A stretch of DNA of 50,575 nt from Massilia phosphatilytica (GTDB taxonomy: Bacteria; Pseudomonadota; Gammaproteobacteria; Burkholderiales; Burkholderiaceae_D). Below, one piece after another: positions 25,526 to 34,699 of the stretch. How positions within the stretch are numbered: the first letter of the stretch is position 1; the number at the start of each line of letters is the position of its first letter. A program made the translations under genes and the position numbers. The stretch spans positions 1 to 50,575 of the forward strand of contig NZ_PUIP01000031.1 in NCBI RefSeq assembly GCF_002968015.1, given 5' to 3'. The notes beneath the pieces were generated by a model, which saw nothing but the letters and a program-made list of their open reading frames with translations, ran no database searches and was not told the origin of the DNA.

Positions 25526-26101
25526 ATGGCGATCAGTTTGCAGAAAGGCGGCAACGTCAACCTGTCCAAGGAAGACCCGAACCTCAAGAAGGTCATCATC
25601 GGCCTCGGCTGGGACCCTCGCTCGACCGACGGCGCCACCTTCGACCTCGACGGCAGCGCTTTCCTGCTGCGCGGCGACGGCAAGGTGCGCGGCGATGCCG
25701 ACTTCATCTTCTATAACAACCTGCAGTCCAGCGATGGCGCCGTCAAGCACACGGGCGACAACCGCACGGGCCAGGGCGAAGGCGACGACGAACGCGTCCT
25801 CGTCGACCTCACGCGCGTGCCGCCGGACGTCGAAAAGATCGCGTTCGCCGTCACCATCCACGAAGCGGACCAACGCCGCCAGAACTTCGGCATGGTCGCG
25901 CGCGCCTTCATCCGCTGCCTGAACGCGGACGGCGAGCGCGAGATCGCCCGTTACGACCTGTCGGAAGACAGCTCGACGGAGACGGCGATGATCTTCGGCG
26001 AGCTGTACCGCTACGGCAACGAGTGGAAATTCCGCGCCGTCGGCCAGGGCTACAACGGCGGCCTCGGGCCACTCGCCCGTTCGTTCGGGGTGAACGCCTA
26101 A
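25526..26101 (+). CDS. terD: TerD family protein
   Basis: TerD-domain proteins are small cytoplasmic calcium-binding proteins of the tellurite, phage and colicin resistance (Ter) stress system. At 191 residues the length is exactly typical. Landmarks are MAISLQKGGNVNLSKEDP at the start, GLGWDPR, a FDLDGSAFLL strand, the calcium-site segment GDNRTGQGEGDDERVLVDL and a C-terminal GQGYNGGLGPLARSFGV. AGGAAG lies seven bases before the ATG. It forms an apparent two-gene operon with the upstream DUF475 gene. Only this single TerD paralogue is in the window, so it may act as a homomeric partner of the membrane protein. Confidence 0.93.
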   Translation: MAISLQKGGNVNLSKEDPNLKKVIIGLGWDPRSTDGATFDLDGSAFLLRGDGKVRGDADFIFYNNLQSSDGAVKHTGDNRTGQGEGDDERVLVDLTRVPPDVEKIAFAVTIHEADQRRQNFGMVARAFIRCLNADGEREIARYDLSEDSSTETAMIFGELYRYGNEWKFRAVGQGYNGGLGPLARSFGVNA

Positions 26102-26231
26102 GTCCTTGGAACACCTCGAGAAACGTCGCAGCAGGTTTATCGACGTGTTCTGGACTAATTGACAATTCGGGCGCCCGTGTCAGAATGGGCGCGCTTCGTC
26201 ACGCCCGTGACCTTAATCTCGCACACCGACC

Positions 26232-26636
26232 ATGCCCAAGACCCTGCCGCGCCGCGCCATCGCCATCCTCGCCTCCGTCGTCATCGCCGCCGTGGCCCTG
26301 TTCGCCCTGTACACGTGGATCGTGCTGAACTGGTCGTATTCCGAAGGCGAACGGGCCGGCTACCTGCAGAAACTGTCGCGCAAGGGCTGGCTGTGCAAGA
26401 CGTGGGAAGGCGAAATCCTGCTGTCCAGCATGCCGGGCGCGATCCCCGAGCGTTTCAACTTCACCGTGCGCGACGACAACGTCGTGCGCCAGTTGCAAGC
26501 TGCCATGGGGCAGCGCGTACAGCTGACGTATGCGCAGCATATCGGTGTGCCGAGTTCGTGCTTCGGCGAGACGGAATACTTTGTCGAGAAGGCCGTCGTC
26601 GGCGGGTCGAATCCGGTGGCGCCCAACAATATGTGA
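26232..26636 (+). CDS. Conserved hypothetical membrane-anchored protein
   Basis: I do not recognise a characterised domain in this 134-residue protein. It begins with a basic stretch (MPKTLPRR) and one hydrophobic helix around residues 9-32, then a soluble domain with the segment YSEGERAGYLQKLSRKGWLCKTWEGEIL and two cysteines (55 and 110). The layout suggests a periplasmic domain tethered by an uncleaved N-terminal helix. Similar short proteins are widespread in Burkholderiales and carry inconsistent names. Codon use and G+C match the neighbours, so it is a genuine resident gene. It stands alone, 130 bases after terD, and precedes the halogenase by 111 bases. Confidence 0.75.
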   Translation: MPKTLPRRAIAILASVVIAAVALFALYTWIVLNWSYSEGERAGYLQKLSRKGWLCKTWEGEILLSSMPGAIPERFNFTVRDDNVVRQLQAAMGQRVQLTYAQHIGVPSSCFGETEYFVEKAVVGGSNPVAPNNM

Positions 26637-26661
26637 CGCGCTGTTGCGTCCGTTTTGTTAA

Positions 26662-26686
26662 AGAAATGTTATACGCAAACATTTCT
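26662..26686. promoter_or_regulatory. Inverted repeat upstream of the halogenase gene
   Basis: A perfect dyad AGAAATGTT-N7-AACATTTCT lies 62-86 bases before the halogenase ATG, in an AT-rich patch of an otherwise GC-rich spacer. It has no T-run and so is more likely an operator than a terminator. The regulator is not identifiable. Confidence 0.45.
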
Positions 26687-26747
26687 GTTGCCGGCCGCAT
26701 CACCCTGCCCTACACTCTCCTGAGACAGCAATACAACAGGAGACATC

Positions 26748-28271
26748 ATGCAACAAAACCCCATCCGCAAAATCGTCATCGTGGGGGGCGGTACCGCCGG
26801 CTGGATGGCCGCAGCGCCACTGGCCCAGCGCATGGGCAAGCGCTGCGAGATCGTGCTCGTGGAATCGCCGGACATCGGCACGATCGGGGTGGGCGAAGCG
26901 ACCCTGCCGACGATCCGCTTCTATAACGCGGCCCTCCAGCTGGACCACGCCGACTTCATCAAGAAGACGCAGGCCACTTTCAAGCTTGGCATCGAATTCA
27001 AGGACTGGGGCCACGTCGGCAACCGCTTCTTCCACGGGTTCGGCGACTTCGGTCCGCCCCTCAACGGGATCCAGGCGCACCATTACTGGCTGCGCCTCGC
27101 GCGGACCTTCGACCAGATGCCGGCCATGGAAAACTGGTCGATGGCGTCGATCATGGCGCGCGAAAACAAATTCACGATGCCGCACGATGCGCAGCCGGGC
27201 GTCACGGACGCCTATTCGTTCGGCTACCAGTTCGACGCGGGCCTGTATGCCGCCTACCTGCGCGACTACGCGATGGCGCGCGGCGCCAAGCGCGTCGAAG
27301 GCACGATCACCAGCGTCGACCAGCATCCGGAGACGGGATTCGTCACGGCCGTGCGCCTGGCCGATGGCCGGACGCTCGACGGCGACCTGTTCATCGACTG
27401 TTCGGGCTTCCGCGGCCTGCTGATCGAAGGGACGTTGAAGGCCGGCTACGAGGACTGGAGCGAGCACCTGCCCTGCAACAGCGCCCTCGCCGTCCCCAGC
27501 GCGCGCGTCGAACCGCTGACGCCGTATACCCGTTCGACGGCGAAGGGCTCGGGCTGGCTCTGGCGCATCCCGCTGCAGCACCGCACCGGCAACGGCCACG
27601 TGTACAGCAACGCGTTCACGACCGACGACAAGGCGCGCCAGGACCTGCTCGACGGCCTCGACGGGGCGGCGCTGGACGAACCGCGCCAGCTGCGCTTCGT
27701 CACCGGCAAGCGCAAGAAATCGTGGGTCAAGAACGTCGTGGCGATCGGGCTGTCGGCCGGCTTCGTGGAACCGCTGGAATCGACCAGCATCAGCCTGATC
27801 GAAACGGCCGTCGGCACGCTGATCGAACAGTTCCCGGACCGCGACTTCCGTCCCGAACTCGCGGACGAATTCAACCGGATCATCGGCGGCCGCTACGAGT
27901 CGATCCGCGACTTCATCGTCATGCACTACAAGCTGACGAAGCGCGACGACACGGAATTCTGGCGCTATTGCGCGAACATGGCCATCCCCGATTCGCTCGC
28001 GCACCAGATCGAGCTGTTCCGCGAGACGGGCCGCGTCGCGATCCTCGACCGCGACAGTTTTCTGCTCCCGTCGTTCGTGTCGATGCTGGTCGGCCTGGGC
28101 GTCGAGCCGAAGCGCTACGATCCGTTCGTGGACGATGTCGACATGCGCCAGCTGCACGGCCACTTCGCGGGACTGCGCGACCTCATCGCGCAGACCGTAG
28201 CGAAGATGCCGGGGCACGGCGCGTATCTGGAAAAGAACGCCAAAGGGGCGCCGCTGGGCAAGGTGGCGTAA
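26748..28271 (+). CDS. Flavin-dependent tryptophan halogenase family protein
   Basis: This 507-residue flavoprotein belongs to the tryptophan-halogenase family, whose members use reduced FAD, oxygen and halide to halogenate aromatic substrates. The FAD fold GGGTAG sits at residues 13-18. The catalytic lysine that carries the chloramine is Lys79 in TFKLGIEF. The WxWxIP motif is intact as WLWRIP (270-275), and the catalytic glutamate lies in EPLESTSI (Glu344). All positions agree closely with PrnA/RebH-type enzymes. AGGAG lies six bases before the ATG. Many environmental homologues sit beside TonB-dependent receptors in sugar-uptake loci and have no proven substrate; here there is no receptor, biosynthetic gene or flavin reductase adjacent. 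Substrate is therefore unknown, and free tryptophan is not assured. Confidence 0.88.
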   Translation: MQQNPIRKIVIVGGGTAGWMAAAPLAQRMGKRCEIVLVESPDIGTIGVGEATLPTIRFYNAALQLDHADFIKKTQATFKLGIEFKDWGHVGNRFFHGFGDFGPPLNGIQAHHYWLRLARTFDQMPAMENWSMASIMARENKFTMPHDAQPGVTDAYSFGYQFDAGLYAAYLRDYAMARGAKRVEGTITSVDQHPETGFVTAVRLADGRTLDGDLFIDCSGFRGLLIEGTLKAGYEDWSEHLPCNSALAVPSARVEPLTPYTRSTAKGSGWLWRIPLQHRTGNGHVYSNAFTTDDKARQDLLDGLDGAALDEPRQLRFVTGKRKKSWVKNVVAIGLSAGFVEPLESTSISLIETAVGTLIEQFPDRDFRPELADEFNRIIGGRYESIRDFIVMHYKLTKRDDTEFWRYCANMAIPDSLAHQIELFRETGRVAILDRDSFLLPSFVSMLVGLGVEPKRYDPFVDDVDMRQLHGHFAGLRDLIAQTVAKMPGHGAYLEKNAKGAPLGKVA

Positions 28272-28283
28272 CCGCCCCGCCGT

Positions 28284-30833
28284 TCACTCGTGATCGCGGT
28301 CGGCGCGCTGTTTGGCGACCGCGTCCGCGAGCCGCATCGCCGCCTGCACCTTCGACGGCTGCTGCGAAAACCGTCCCAGCACCTCGCGCGCGAGGTCTTC
28401 CGATTCGGCGCGCTGCTTGGCCTCGGCCTGGCGCGCCTCGATCTGTTCGCGCAGCGCGGCCAGTTCCGCCACCTGGTCTTCCTGGCGCGCGGATTCCAGT
28501 TCCACGAGGCGCTTCTTCGCCTCCGCCATTTCCTGCGTCGCGAGCGCGGTCTTGCGCTGCATCTCGGCCGCCAGCTGGGCGTTCGCAAGCAGCGCGCGCT
28601 GGGCGTCGCGCTTGTCGATCGCGGCCTGGGCCGCCGCCTGCTCGGCCGCCTCGCGCATCTTCGCCAGCTGCGCGCGCTCCGCTTCGGCGGCGGCGCGGGC
28701 TTCCGCAGCCGCCACCGCGGCGCGCTCGGACGCCATGCGGGCTGCCGCCGCTTCGTTGGCGCGCACATCGGCGGCCGTCTGCTGCTGTTGCGACGACAGC
28801 TTTTGCTCCAGCAGCAGCAAGGCGTCGTGCGCGGCATCGGCGGCCGCGCGTTCGGCCGCCAGTAACTCTTCCGTCAAAGCCTGCTGGCGGCGTTCGTGGG
28901 CGGCGCGGTCGGCCTGGGCCTGCGCCAGTTCGGCCGCGCGGGCGGCCTGCTCGCGCTGGGCGTCGGCGATCGCCTGCTCGTGTTCGGCCTGGCGTGCGGC
29001 GTGTTCCGTGACGGCCCGCTGGGCATCGAGCGCAGCCTGGCGCTCGGCGGCCACGCGCTGCTCGCTCTCGGCCTGCGCGGCCAGCAGCGCCGCGTGTTCC
29101 TGTTCCGCCGCGGCGCGGTGCGCGTCGGACTCGGCCTGCAGCGTCGCCAGCGCGTCGCGCTGGGCCTGCAGCCGGGTGGCGTGCTCCTGTTCGGCCGCGG
29201 CGACACGCGCGTCCGTTTCGGCGCGCAGCGCGGCGATCTCGCGCTGCTGGGCGTCGAGGCGTTCGGCCAACCGGGTCGTCTGTTCCTGTTCCGCGGCGGC
29301 GCGGGCTTCGGCAGCCGTGGCCAGGGTGCGCTCCGCGTCGATGCGCGCCTGCTGGCGCGCCAGCGCCTCCTGCTCGGCCTGGACGCGCGCCTGTTCGGCC
29401 TGCGCCAGTACCTGCGCCTGCGCGGCGCGTTCTTCCGCCAGCCGCGCCGCTTCACGCTCGTGTTCGACCCGTTGCGCCTCGGCGGCCAGTGCCGCTTCGG
29501 CCGCCGCGTTCTGTGCGGCGCGCGCGGCGGCTGCCGCTTCGGTCAGGGCGGCGCGTTCCTCGGCCAGCTGGCGCTCGCGCTGCTGGGTGTCCAGATCGCG
29601 CTGCGCGGCTTCCTGGGCGACGCGGTCGGCTTCCATCCGCAGGCGGGCCTGTTCGGTCGCTTCGCGCTCGGCGTCCAGGCGGGCCTGGCTTTGCTGGGAC
29701 TCTTCCTCTTCCGCCGCGGCGCGGGCCAGGGCCACGTCGCGCAGCTTGCGGTCGGCCTCGATGCGGGCTTCCGTCGCGGCCAGGATGCGGGCCTCCGCTT
29801 CACGCCGCGCGGCGGCAGCGTCGGCCGCCATCTGCTCCAGGCGTTCGCGGTGGATGGCCGCGTCGCGCAATTCCTTTTCCGTCTGCAGGCGCATGCGCAG
29901 CGATTGCGCGGCCGTCCGCTCCGATTCGACCTGGGCCAGCGCGATGGCTTCCCGTTCCTGTTCGATGTGCGCGAGGGCGCGAGCTTCCTCGAGCGCGCGC
30001 GCCTCCGCGGACGCGCGCGCGAACGCGGAGGCGAGCGCCACCTGGTCCGCCCGTTCGCGCTGCTGCGCCAGTTCCAGTGCCTCGGCTTCCGCCTGCGCCA
30101 GCTTTTCCGCCGTCTGGCGGGCGGCCCGCTCGGCCCGTTCGCGCTCGCGCGCGAGGATCGCCACGCGGGCATCGGCGCTGGCGCTGTGGTGCACTTCCTC
30201 GCGCGCCGCGTGCACGGCCGCGACGCGCTCGGCCGCCTGCAGGCGCGCCTGCTCGGCGTGGATGGCGAGATCGTCGGCGTCGCGCTGGGCGCGGGCGGCG
30301 ATCTCGGTATCGATGCGCGCCTGTTCGGTCGCGCGCTTGCGGGCGTCTTCCTCGGCGCGGGCGCGGGATTCGGACGCGAGGCGGATCTGCGTGTCGGATT
30401 CGACACGGGCGCGCAATCCCGCCGTCTCCTGGCGGATCGCTTCCAGGCGCTCGGCGGCGGCCTTGGCGGCGGCACGCAGCGTTTCGATGCGATCGCGGTT
30501 CGCTTCGATCGCCTCTTCCGACGCCTGCGCGTTCGCGAGGGCCGCGGCGGCCGCTTCGGCGTCGATCGCGGCGCGTTCCTCGGCCAGGCTGCGCGCACGC
30601 GCTTCCGCGTGGGCGCGGTTCTCGGCCGCCACCGCCGCCTTCGCCTCCGCCTCCACGCGCGCGATGCCTTCCTTGATCGCACGCTGCTCCAGATGCTCGC
30701 GCTGCGGCTCGACCTGCGGCGCCGCGTGGTCCTGCGCGGCGGGCATCAGGTCGATTGTGAAATCGGCGTCGTCTTTCTGTGCGGATGGATCGTTGCGGTC
30801 GGCGTCGGTCATGGATGGCTCGTCAGGTGGCAT
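28284..30833 (-). CDS. Very long Ala/Arg/Glu coiled-coil protein, unknown function
   Basis: This 849-residue protein is made almost wholly of Ala, Arg, Glu and Gln in heptad-like patterns, so it should form one very long coiled coil, roughly from residue 45 to 800. There is no transmembrane segment or signal peptide. A short acidic N-terminus (DADFTIDLMPA) and a C-terminal segment (EVLGRFSQQPSKVQAAMRL) are the only non-repetitive parts. The local repeats AAAEQEHA and LAEERAA recur. TolA, Smc-like arms and polar scaffold proteins share such composition, but no functional domain is seen, so I assign none. A second ATG at 30812 is an equally good start. It converges with the halogenase gene, leaving 12 bases. 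The huge open frame on the opposite strand arises from its GCG/CGC codon usage. Confidence 0.8.
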   Translation of the reverse strand: MPPDEPSMTDADRNDPSAQKDDADFTIDLMPAAQDHAAPQVEPQREHLEQRAIKEGIARVEAEAKAAVAAENRAHAEARARSLAEERAAIDAEAAAAALANAQASEEAIEANRDRIETLRAAAKAAAERLEAIRQETAGLRARVESDTQIRLASESRARAEEDARKRATEQARIDTEIAARAQRDADDLAIHAEQARLQAAERVAAVHAAREEVHHSASADARVAILARERERAERAARQTAEKLAQAEAEALELAQQRERADQVALASAFARASAEARALEEARALAHIEQEREAIALAQVESERTAAQSLRMRLQTEKELRDAAIHRERLEQMAADAAAARREAEARILAATEARIEADRKLRDVALARAAAEEEESQQSQARLDAEREATEQARLRMEADRVAQEAAQRDLDTQQRERQLAEERAALTEAAAAARAAQNAAAEAALAAEAQRVEHEREAARLAEERAAQAQVLAQAEQARVQAEQEALARQQARIDAERTLATAAEARAAAEQEQTTRLAERLDAQQREIAALRAETDARVAAAEQEHATRLQAQRDALATLQAESDAHRAAAEQEHAALLAAQAESEQRVAAERQAALDAQRAVTEHAARQAEHEQAIADAQREQAARAAELAQAQADRAAHERRQQALTEELLAAERAAADAAHDALLLLEQKLSSQQQQTAADVRANEAAAARMASERAAVAAAEARAAAEAERAQLAKMREAAEQAAAQAAIDKRDAQRALLANAQLAAEMQRKTALATQEMAEAKKRLVELESARQEDQVAELAALREQIEARQAEAKQRAESEDLAREVLGRFSQQPSKVQAAMRLADAVAKQRADRDHE

Positions 30834-30924
30834 GCGGACCCGACGGGTCCGCTCTCAGATTATGCGGCATGGTTCTGTTTCGTGTCACGCCAAGCTGAAT
30901 CGTAAAACTACGTCAATTCCAGCG

Positions 30925-31926
30925 TTAGACCGGGAACAAAGGTGGCTCATCCATCAGTGCCACCTGCTCGCGCAATTCGAGGATGCGGTCCTGCCAGTAC
31001 CGCTGGGTATTGAACCAGGGAAATGCCGCGGGGAACGCCGGATCATCCCAGCGCATCGCCAGCCACGCCGAATAATGGATCAGCCGCAAGGTGCGCAGCG
31101 CCTCGACGAGGTACAGCTGGCGCGGATCGAATTCGCAGAAGTCTTCGTAGCCGGCGAGCACATCGGCAAGCTGCCCCACCATCTCGTGGCGCTCGCCCGA
31201 CAGCAGCATCCACAGGTCTTGCACGGCCGGGCCCATGCGGCTGTCGTCGAAGTCGACGAAGTGCGGGCCGTCCCCGGTCCACAACACGTTGCCCGCGTGA
31301 CAGTCGCCGTGCAGGCGCAACAGGGACAAGTCGCCGGCGCGGTCGTAGCAGCGGGCGACGCCGTCCAGGGCCTGGTCGAGCACGCTCGTGTAGGCGGTCA
31401 GCAACTCGGGCGGGATGAACCCGTGGCCGATCAGCCACGCGCGCGGCTCCTTGCCGAAGGTGTCGAGGTCGAGCCGGGGCCGCTCCGCGAACGGCTTGAC
31501 CGCCCCCACGGCGTGGATGCGGCCGATGAAGCGGCCGATCCATTCCAGCGTCGCCGGGTCGGACAGCTCCGGCGCGCGGCCGCCGCGGCTGGGAAACACG
31601 GCGAAGCGGAAGCCGCCGTGCTCGTGCAGGGTACGGCCCTCGAGGACGTCTGCCGGCACCACGGGCACTTCCTGGTCAGCCAGTTCCTGCACGAATGCGT
31701 GTTCTTCGAGAATGGCGGCATCGCTCCAGCGTCCGGGCCGGTAAAACTTGACGACGACGGGCTGGCCTTCTTCGCGGCCGACGCGGTACACGCGGTTTTC
31801 GTAACTGTTCAGCGCGAGCAGGCGGCCGTCGCCGCGCAGGCCGACGCTGTCGACGGCGTCCAGCACCATGGCCGGATCGAGTCTGGAAAAGGGATGGGTG
31901 GAGGTGTTGTCAGAGGGAGTATCCAT
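30925..31926 (-). CDS. srkA: Stress response kinase A (YihE/RdoA)
   Basis: SrkA is a cytoplasmic serine/threonine kinase with an aminoglycoside-phosphotransferase-like fold that counters stress-induced toxin-mediated death. The 333-residue length matches the E. coli protein. LNSYENRVYRVG and VVVKFYRPGRWS form the ATP-binding lobe (the Lys of VVVKFY being the likely ATP-contacting lysine). LLRLHGDCHAGNVLW carries the catalytic Asp and Asn, and HFVDFDDS carries the metal-binding Asp. It is divergent from yecA by 78 bases and lies upstream, on the same strand, of the coiled-coil gene (91-base gap), so the two might share a transcript. Confidence 0.93.
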   Translation of the reverse strand: MDTPSDNTSTHPFSRLDPAMVLDAVDSVGLRGDGRLLALNSYENRVYRVGREEGQPVVVKFYRPGRWSDAAILEEHAFVQELADQEVPVVPADVLEGRTLHEHGGFRFAVFPSRGGRAPELSDPATLEWIGRFIGRIHAVGAVKPFAERPRLDLDTFGKEPRAWLIGHGFIPPELLTAYTSVLDQALDGVARCYDRAGDLSLLRLHGDCHAGNVLWTGDGPHFVDFDDSRMGPAVQDLWMLLSGERHEMVGQLADVLAGYEDFCEFDPRQLYLVEALRTLRLIHYSAWLAMRWDDPAFPAAFPWFNTQRYWQDRILELREQVALMDEPPLFPV

Positions 31927-32004
31927 CCCGCCATTGTAAGGTTTTCGCCGGCCAGGGGGCTGGACGCGTTACACTGGCGCCTTCAACGCAAGGGAACAGA
32001 AACA

Positions 32005-32692
<688 letters not shown>

Positions 32693-32694
<2 letters not shown>

Positions 32695-32958
32695 ATTCGG
32701 GGTCAGTAAATTCGGGGTCAGAGCACATTTCGCCCAAAATTCGGGGTCAGAGCACATTTGCGGACAATAGTCCCGTAGCTATATGACTTGTGCATCGCAG
32801 GGTTGCGCGACGCTCGCTATCTTCGGCAACCCCAACCTGCCATCCTTGGGATTGGATCGGCGGCCTGTCGTAGTCGACGAGTTTATTCCGCACGACCATT
32901 TCTTAAAAAAGTGCTCTGACCCCGAATTTAGCGAAAAACGTGCTCTGACCCCGAATTT
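32693..32958. repeat. Palindromic REP/BIME-like element, copy A
   Basis: A 23-base unit (AAATTCGGGGTCAG followed by AGCACATTT) occurs twice directly at 32708-32730 and 32737-32759, preceded by a 14-base short unit at 32693-32706. It then occurs twice inverted at 32907-32929 and 32936-32958, with one mismatch each. Paired units are separated by exactly six bases on both sides. The 147-base core (32760-32906) holds no recognisable gene. The first unit begins inside the yecA stop codon and the last ends 16 bases before the stop of the convergent HPP-CBS gene. This element therefore fills nearly all of the 280-base spacer and may also act as its terminator. The AGCACATTT-type palindromes resemble REP sequences mobilised by REP-associated tyrosine transposases; no transposase is present here. 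Confidence 0.85.
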
Positions 32959-32974
32959 CCGCTGACCGCGACTG

Positions 32975-34165
32975 TTAAGCAGCCTCCGCCAGGCGGCTCT
33001 CAAAAAGTGCGGCCAGCAGGTCCGACTGGCTCACGATTCCCAGGAACACCGCCCGCTCGTCCACCACCGGAATGTGGTGCAACCCGCCGTTGCTCATCAG
33101 CGGTACGAGCGTGGCGATCGGTTCGTCCTTGCCCACGACCGCGACTTTCGTCGACATCAACTCCCCCACCGTCGCCGCCCGCTCCGGCCGCACGCCCAGC
33201 ACGTGGGCGAACAGGCCGCGCAGGCGTTCGCCCACCGTCTGGTAATCGTCCAGTCCCGCGTGGTGCAGGAAATCGCCCTGGCCGATGATGCCGGCCACGC
33301 GGTGCGACGCGTCCAGCACCGGCAGCGCGTGCAGGTTGTGGTGGCGCAGCAGGCGCCAGGCTTCGTCCAGGGGCATGGTCGGCGTGGCCGTCACGACGTC
33401 CTTCGACATGATCGCGCCGCAGTTCACCGTGCCGAAGCGGCGCGCATAGGCGCGTTGCTCCGTCTGCAGCAGGATGTCTTCCAGGTCGTCGCGGCTCACG
33501 TCCAGCACCTGGCCGTAGCGGGCCAGCACGGCGTCCAGGTCCTCGGCCGTGAAGCCCAGGCGCGCCATCGGCGCCGGGTCGCCCGTCGCGTGCGCCGCCT
33601 GCTGCGCCGTACGCAGCGCGGATTTCTGGTTGTGCGGATAGCGGCGCCCCGTCAGGTTGTTGAACACGAGCGCCGCCAGCACGATCAGGGTCGAGTTCAG
33701 GCACACGGGCAGGAACGCGAACTCGAAGCCGGCCGCGTGGATGGCCGGGCCGCCGAGGACGGCCGTCAGCGCCACCGCGCCGCTGGGCGGGTGCAGGCAG
33801 CGCAGCAGGAACATCACGAAGATCGCACAGGCGCCGGCCAGCGGTGCCGCCAGGGCCGGGTTGGCGACCGTCTTCGCGCACAGGATGCCGATCAGGGCGG
33901 AAATCGTATTCCCCCCGATCACCGACCACGGCTGGGCCAGCGGACTGGCCGGCACGCAGAACAGCAGCACGGCCGATGCTCCCATCGGTGCGACCAGGGC
34001 CAGCGGCACGATGCCGGAGCCCTTGGTCAGCATGTCGCTGAGGATCGCCGTCACGAACAGCCCCACGAGGGCCCCTGCCACCGCGCGCATGCGTTCCCCG
34101 CGCGGCACCGTATTCGGTTGCGGGACGAACGCGCGCAACCACTCCAAGCTATGTTCCAGCATCAT
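32975..34165 (-). CDS. HPP family membrane protein with C-terminal CBS pair
   Basis: This 397-residue protein joins an N-terminal HPP membrane domain (about residues 25-180, four hydrophobic helices, with the family-naming LHPPSGAVALTAVLGG) to a cytoplasmic tandem CBS module. The CBS repeats are marked by AIMSKDVVTATPTMPLDEA and ELMSTKVAVVGKDEPIATL. CBS pairs bind adenine nucleotides and gate transport. HPP proteins are thought to be transporters, and plastid-type relatives carry nitrite. The start is placed at the ATG-ATG pair at 34165/34162 with AGGA just before; the open frame extends to 34330 through the marR promoter and is not believed. It is divergent from marR-CLC, whose channel also ends in CBS domains, suggesting shared regulation and perhaps linked anion transport. 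Confidence 0.88.
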   Translation of the reverse strand: MMLEHSLEWLRAFVPQPNTVPRGERMRAVAGALVGLFVTAILSDMLTKGSGIVPLALVAPMGASAVLLFCVPASPLAQPWSVIGGNTISALIGILCAKTVANPALAAPLAGACAIFVMFLLRCLHPPSGAVALTAVLGGPAIHAAGFEFAFLPVCLNSTLIVLAALVFNNLTGRRYPHNQKSALRTAQQAAHATGDPAPMARLGFTAEDLDAVLARYGQVLDVSRDDLEDILLQTEQRAYARRFGTVNCGAIMSKDVVTATPTMPLDEAWRLLRHHNLHALPVLDASHRVAGIIGQGDFLHHAGLDDYQTVGERLRGLFAHVLGVRPERAATVGELMSTKVAVVGKDEPIATLVPLMSNGGLHHIPVVDERAVFLGIVSQSDLLAALFESRLAEAA

Positions 34166-34211
34166 TCCTGTCAGTTGTAAAAGAACGGCAACGCCGGGGC
34201 GTCGCACGCTT

Positions 34212-34240
34212 TTGCCAAAAAAATGTATCACGTTATGATA
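34212..34240 (+). promoter_or_regulatory. Promoter of the marR-CLC operon with overlapping operator dyad
   Basis: TTGCCA (34212-34217) and TATGAT (34234-34239), 16 bases apart, form a good sigma-70-type promoter, each matching consensus at five of six positions. The dyad TATCA-N5-TGATA at 34226-34240 covers the -10 box, the usual place for a MarR-family autorepressor to bind. The AT-rich patch stands out between two GC-rich genes and lies between the divergent HPP-CBS and marR genes, so both could be controlled from it. Confidence 0.55.
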
Positions 34241-34284
34241 TATTATTTGGTTCCTAAAGCCAACGCCCCACGCACAACAAGCCA

Positions 34285-34695
34285 GTGAAAGACGAATCTC
34301 CCCCGTTGTCCAAGCCGGATTTCGCCGCATTGTCGGAATTCCGCTACCAGATGCGGCGCTATGAGCGCTTCTCCGAAAACGCCGTGCAGGCCGAAGGCAT
34401 CACGCCGCTGCAATACCTGCTCCTGCTGCACATCAAGGGTTTTCCCGGACGCGAATGGGCCACCGTCGGCGAACTGGCCGAGCGCCTGCAGGCCAAGCAG
34501 CATGGCGTCGTCGCGCTCGTCTCGCGCTGCGAAGCGGGCGAGCTGGTCGTGCGCCGCACGAATGCCGCGGACCGGCGCCGTGTGGAAGTGCACCTGCTGC
34601 CGAAGGGCGAAGCGCTGTTGACGCGGCTGGCCGCCGTCCACCGTGCCGAGCTGCGCGCCCTGCAAGGCGTCTTTACCGTTCCTAATCTTGCATAA
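34285..34695 (+). CDS. MarR family transcriptional regulator
   Basis: This 136-residue winged-helix repressor has the MarR layout: an N-terminal dimerisation helix (FRYQMRRYERFSENAV), a recognition-helix region (TVGELAERLQAKQHGVVALVSRCEAGELV) and the wing with the conserved DRRRVEVHLLPKGEALL. Most MarR proteins dimerise, bind a pseudo-palindrome and release DNA on binding a small ligand. It begins with GTG and has no clear ribosome-binding site. The stop is four bases before the ATG of the CLC gene, so the two are an operon. A dyad over its own promoter is a likely autoregulatory site. The inducer is unknown. Confidence 0.9.
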   Translation: MKDESPPLSKPDFAALSEFRYQMRRYERFSENAVQAEGITPLQYLLLLHIKGFPGREWATVGELAERLQAKQHGVVALVSRCEAGELVVRRTNAADRRRVEVHLLPKGEALLTRLAAVHRAELRALQGVFTVPNLA

Positions 34696-34699
34696 CAAA

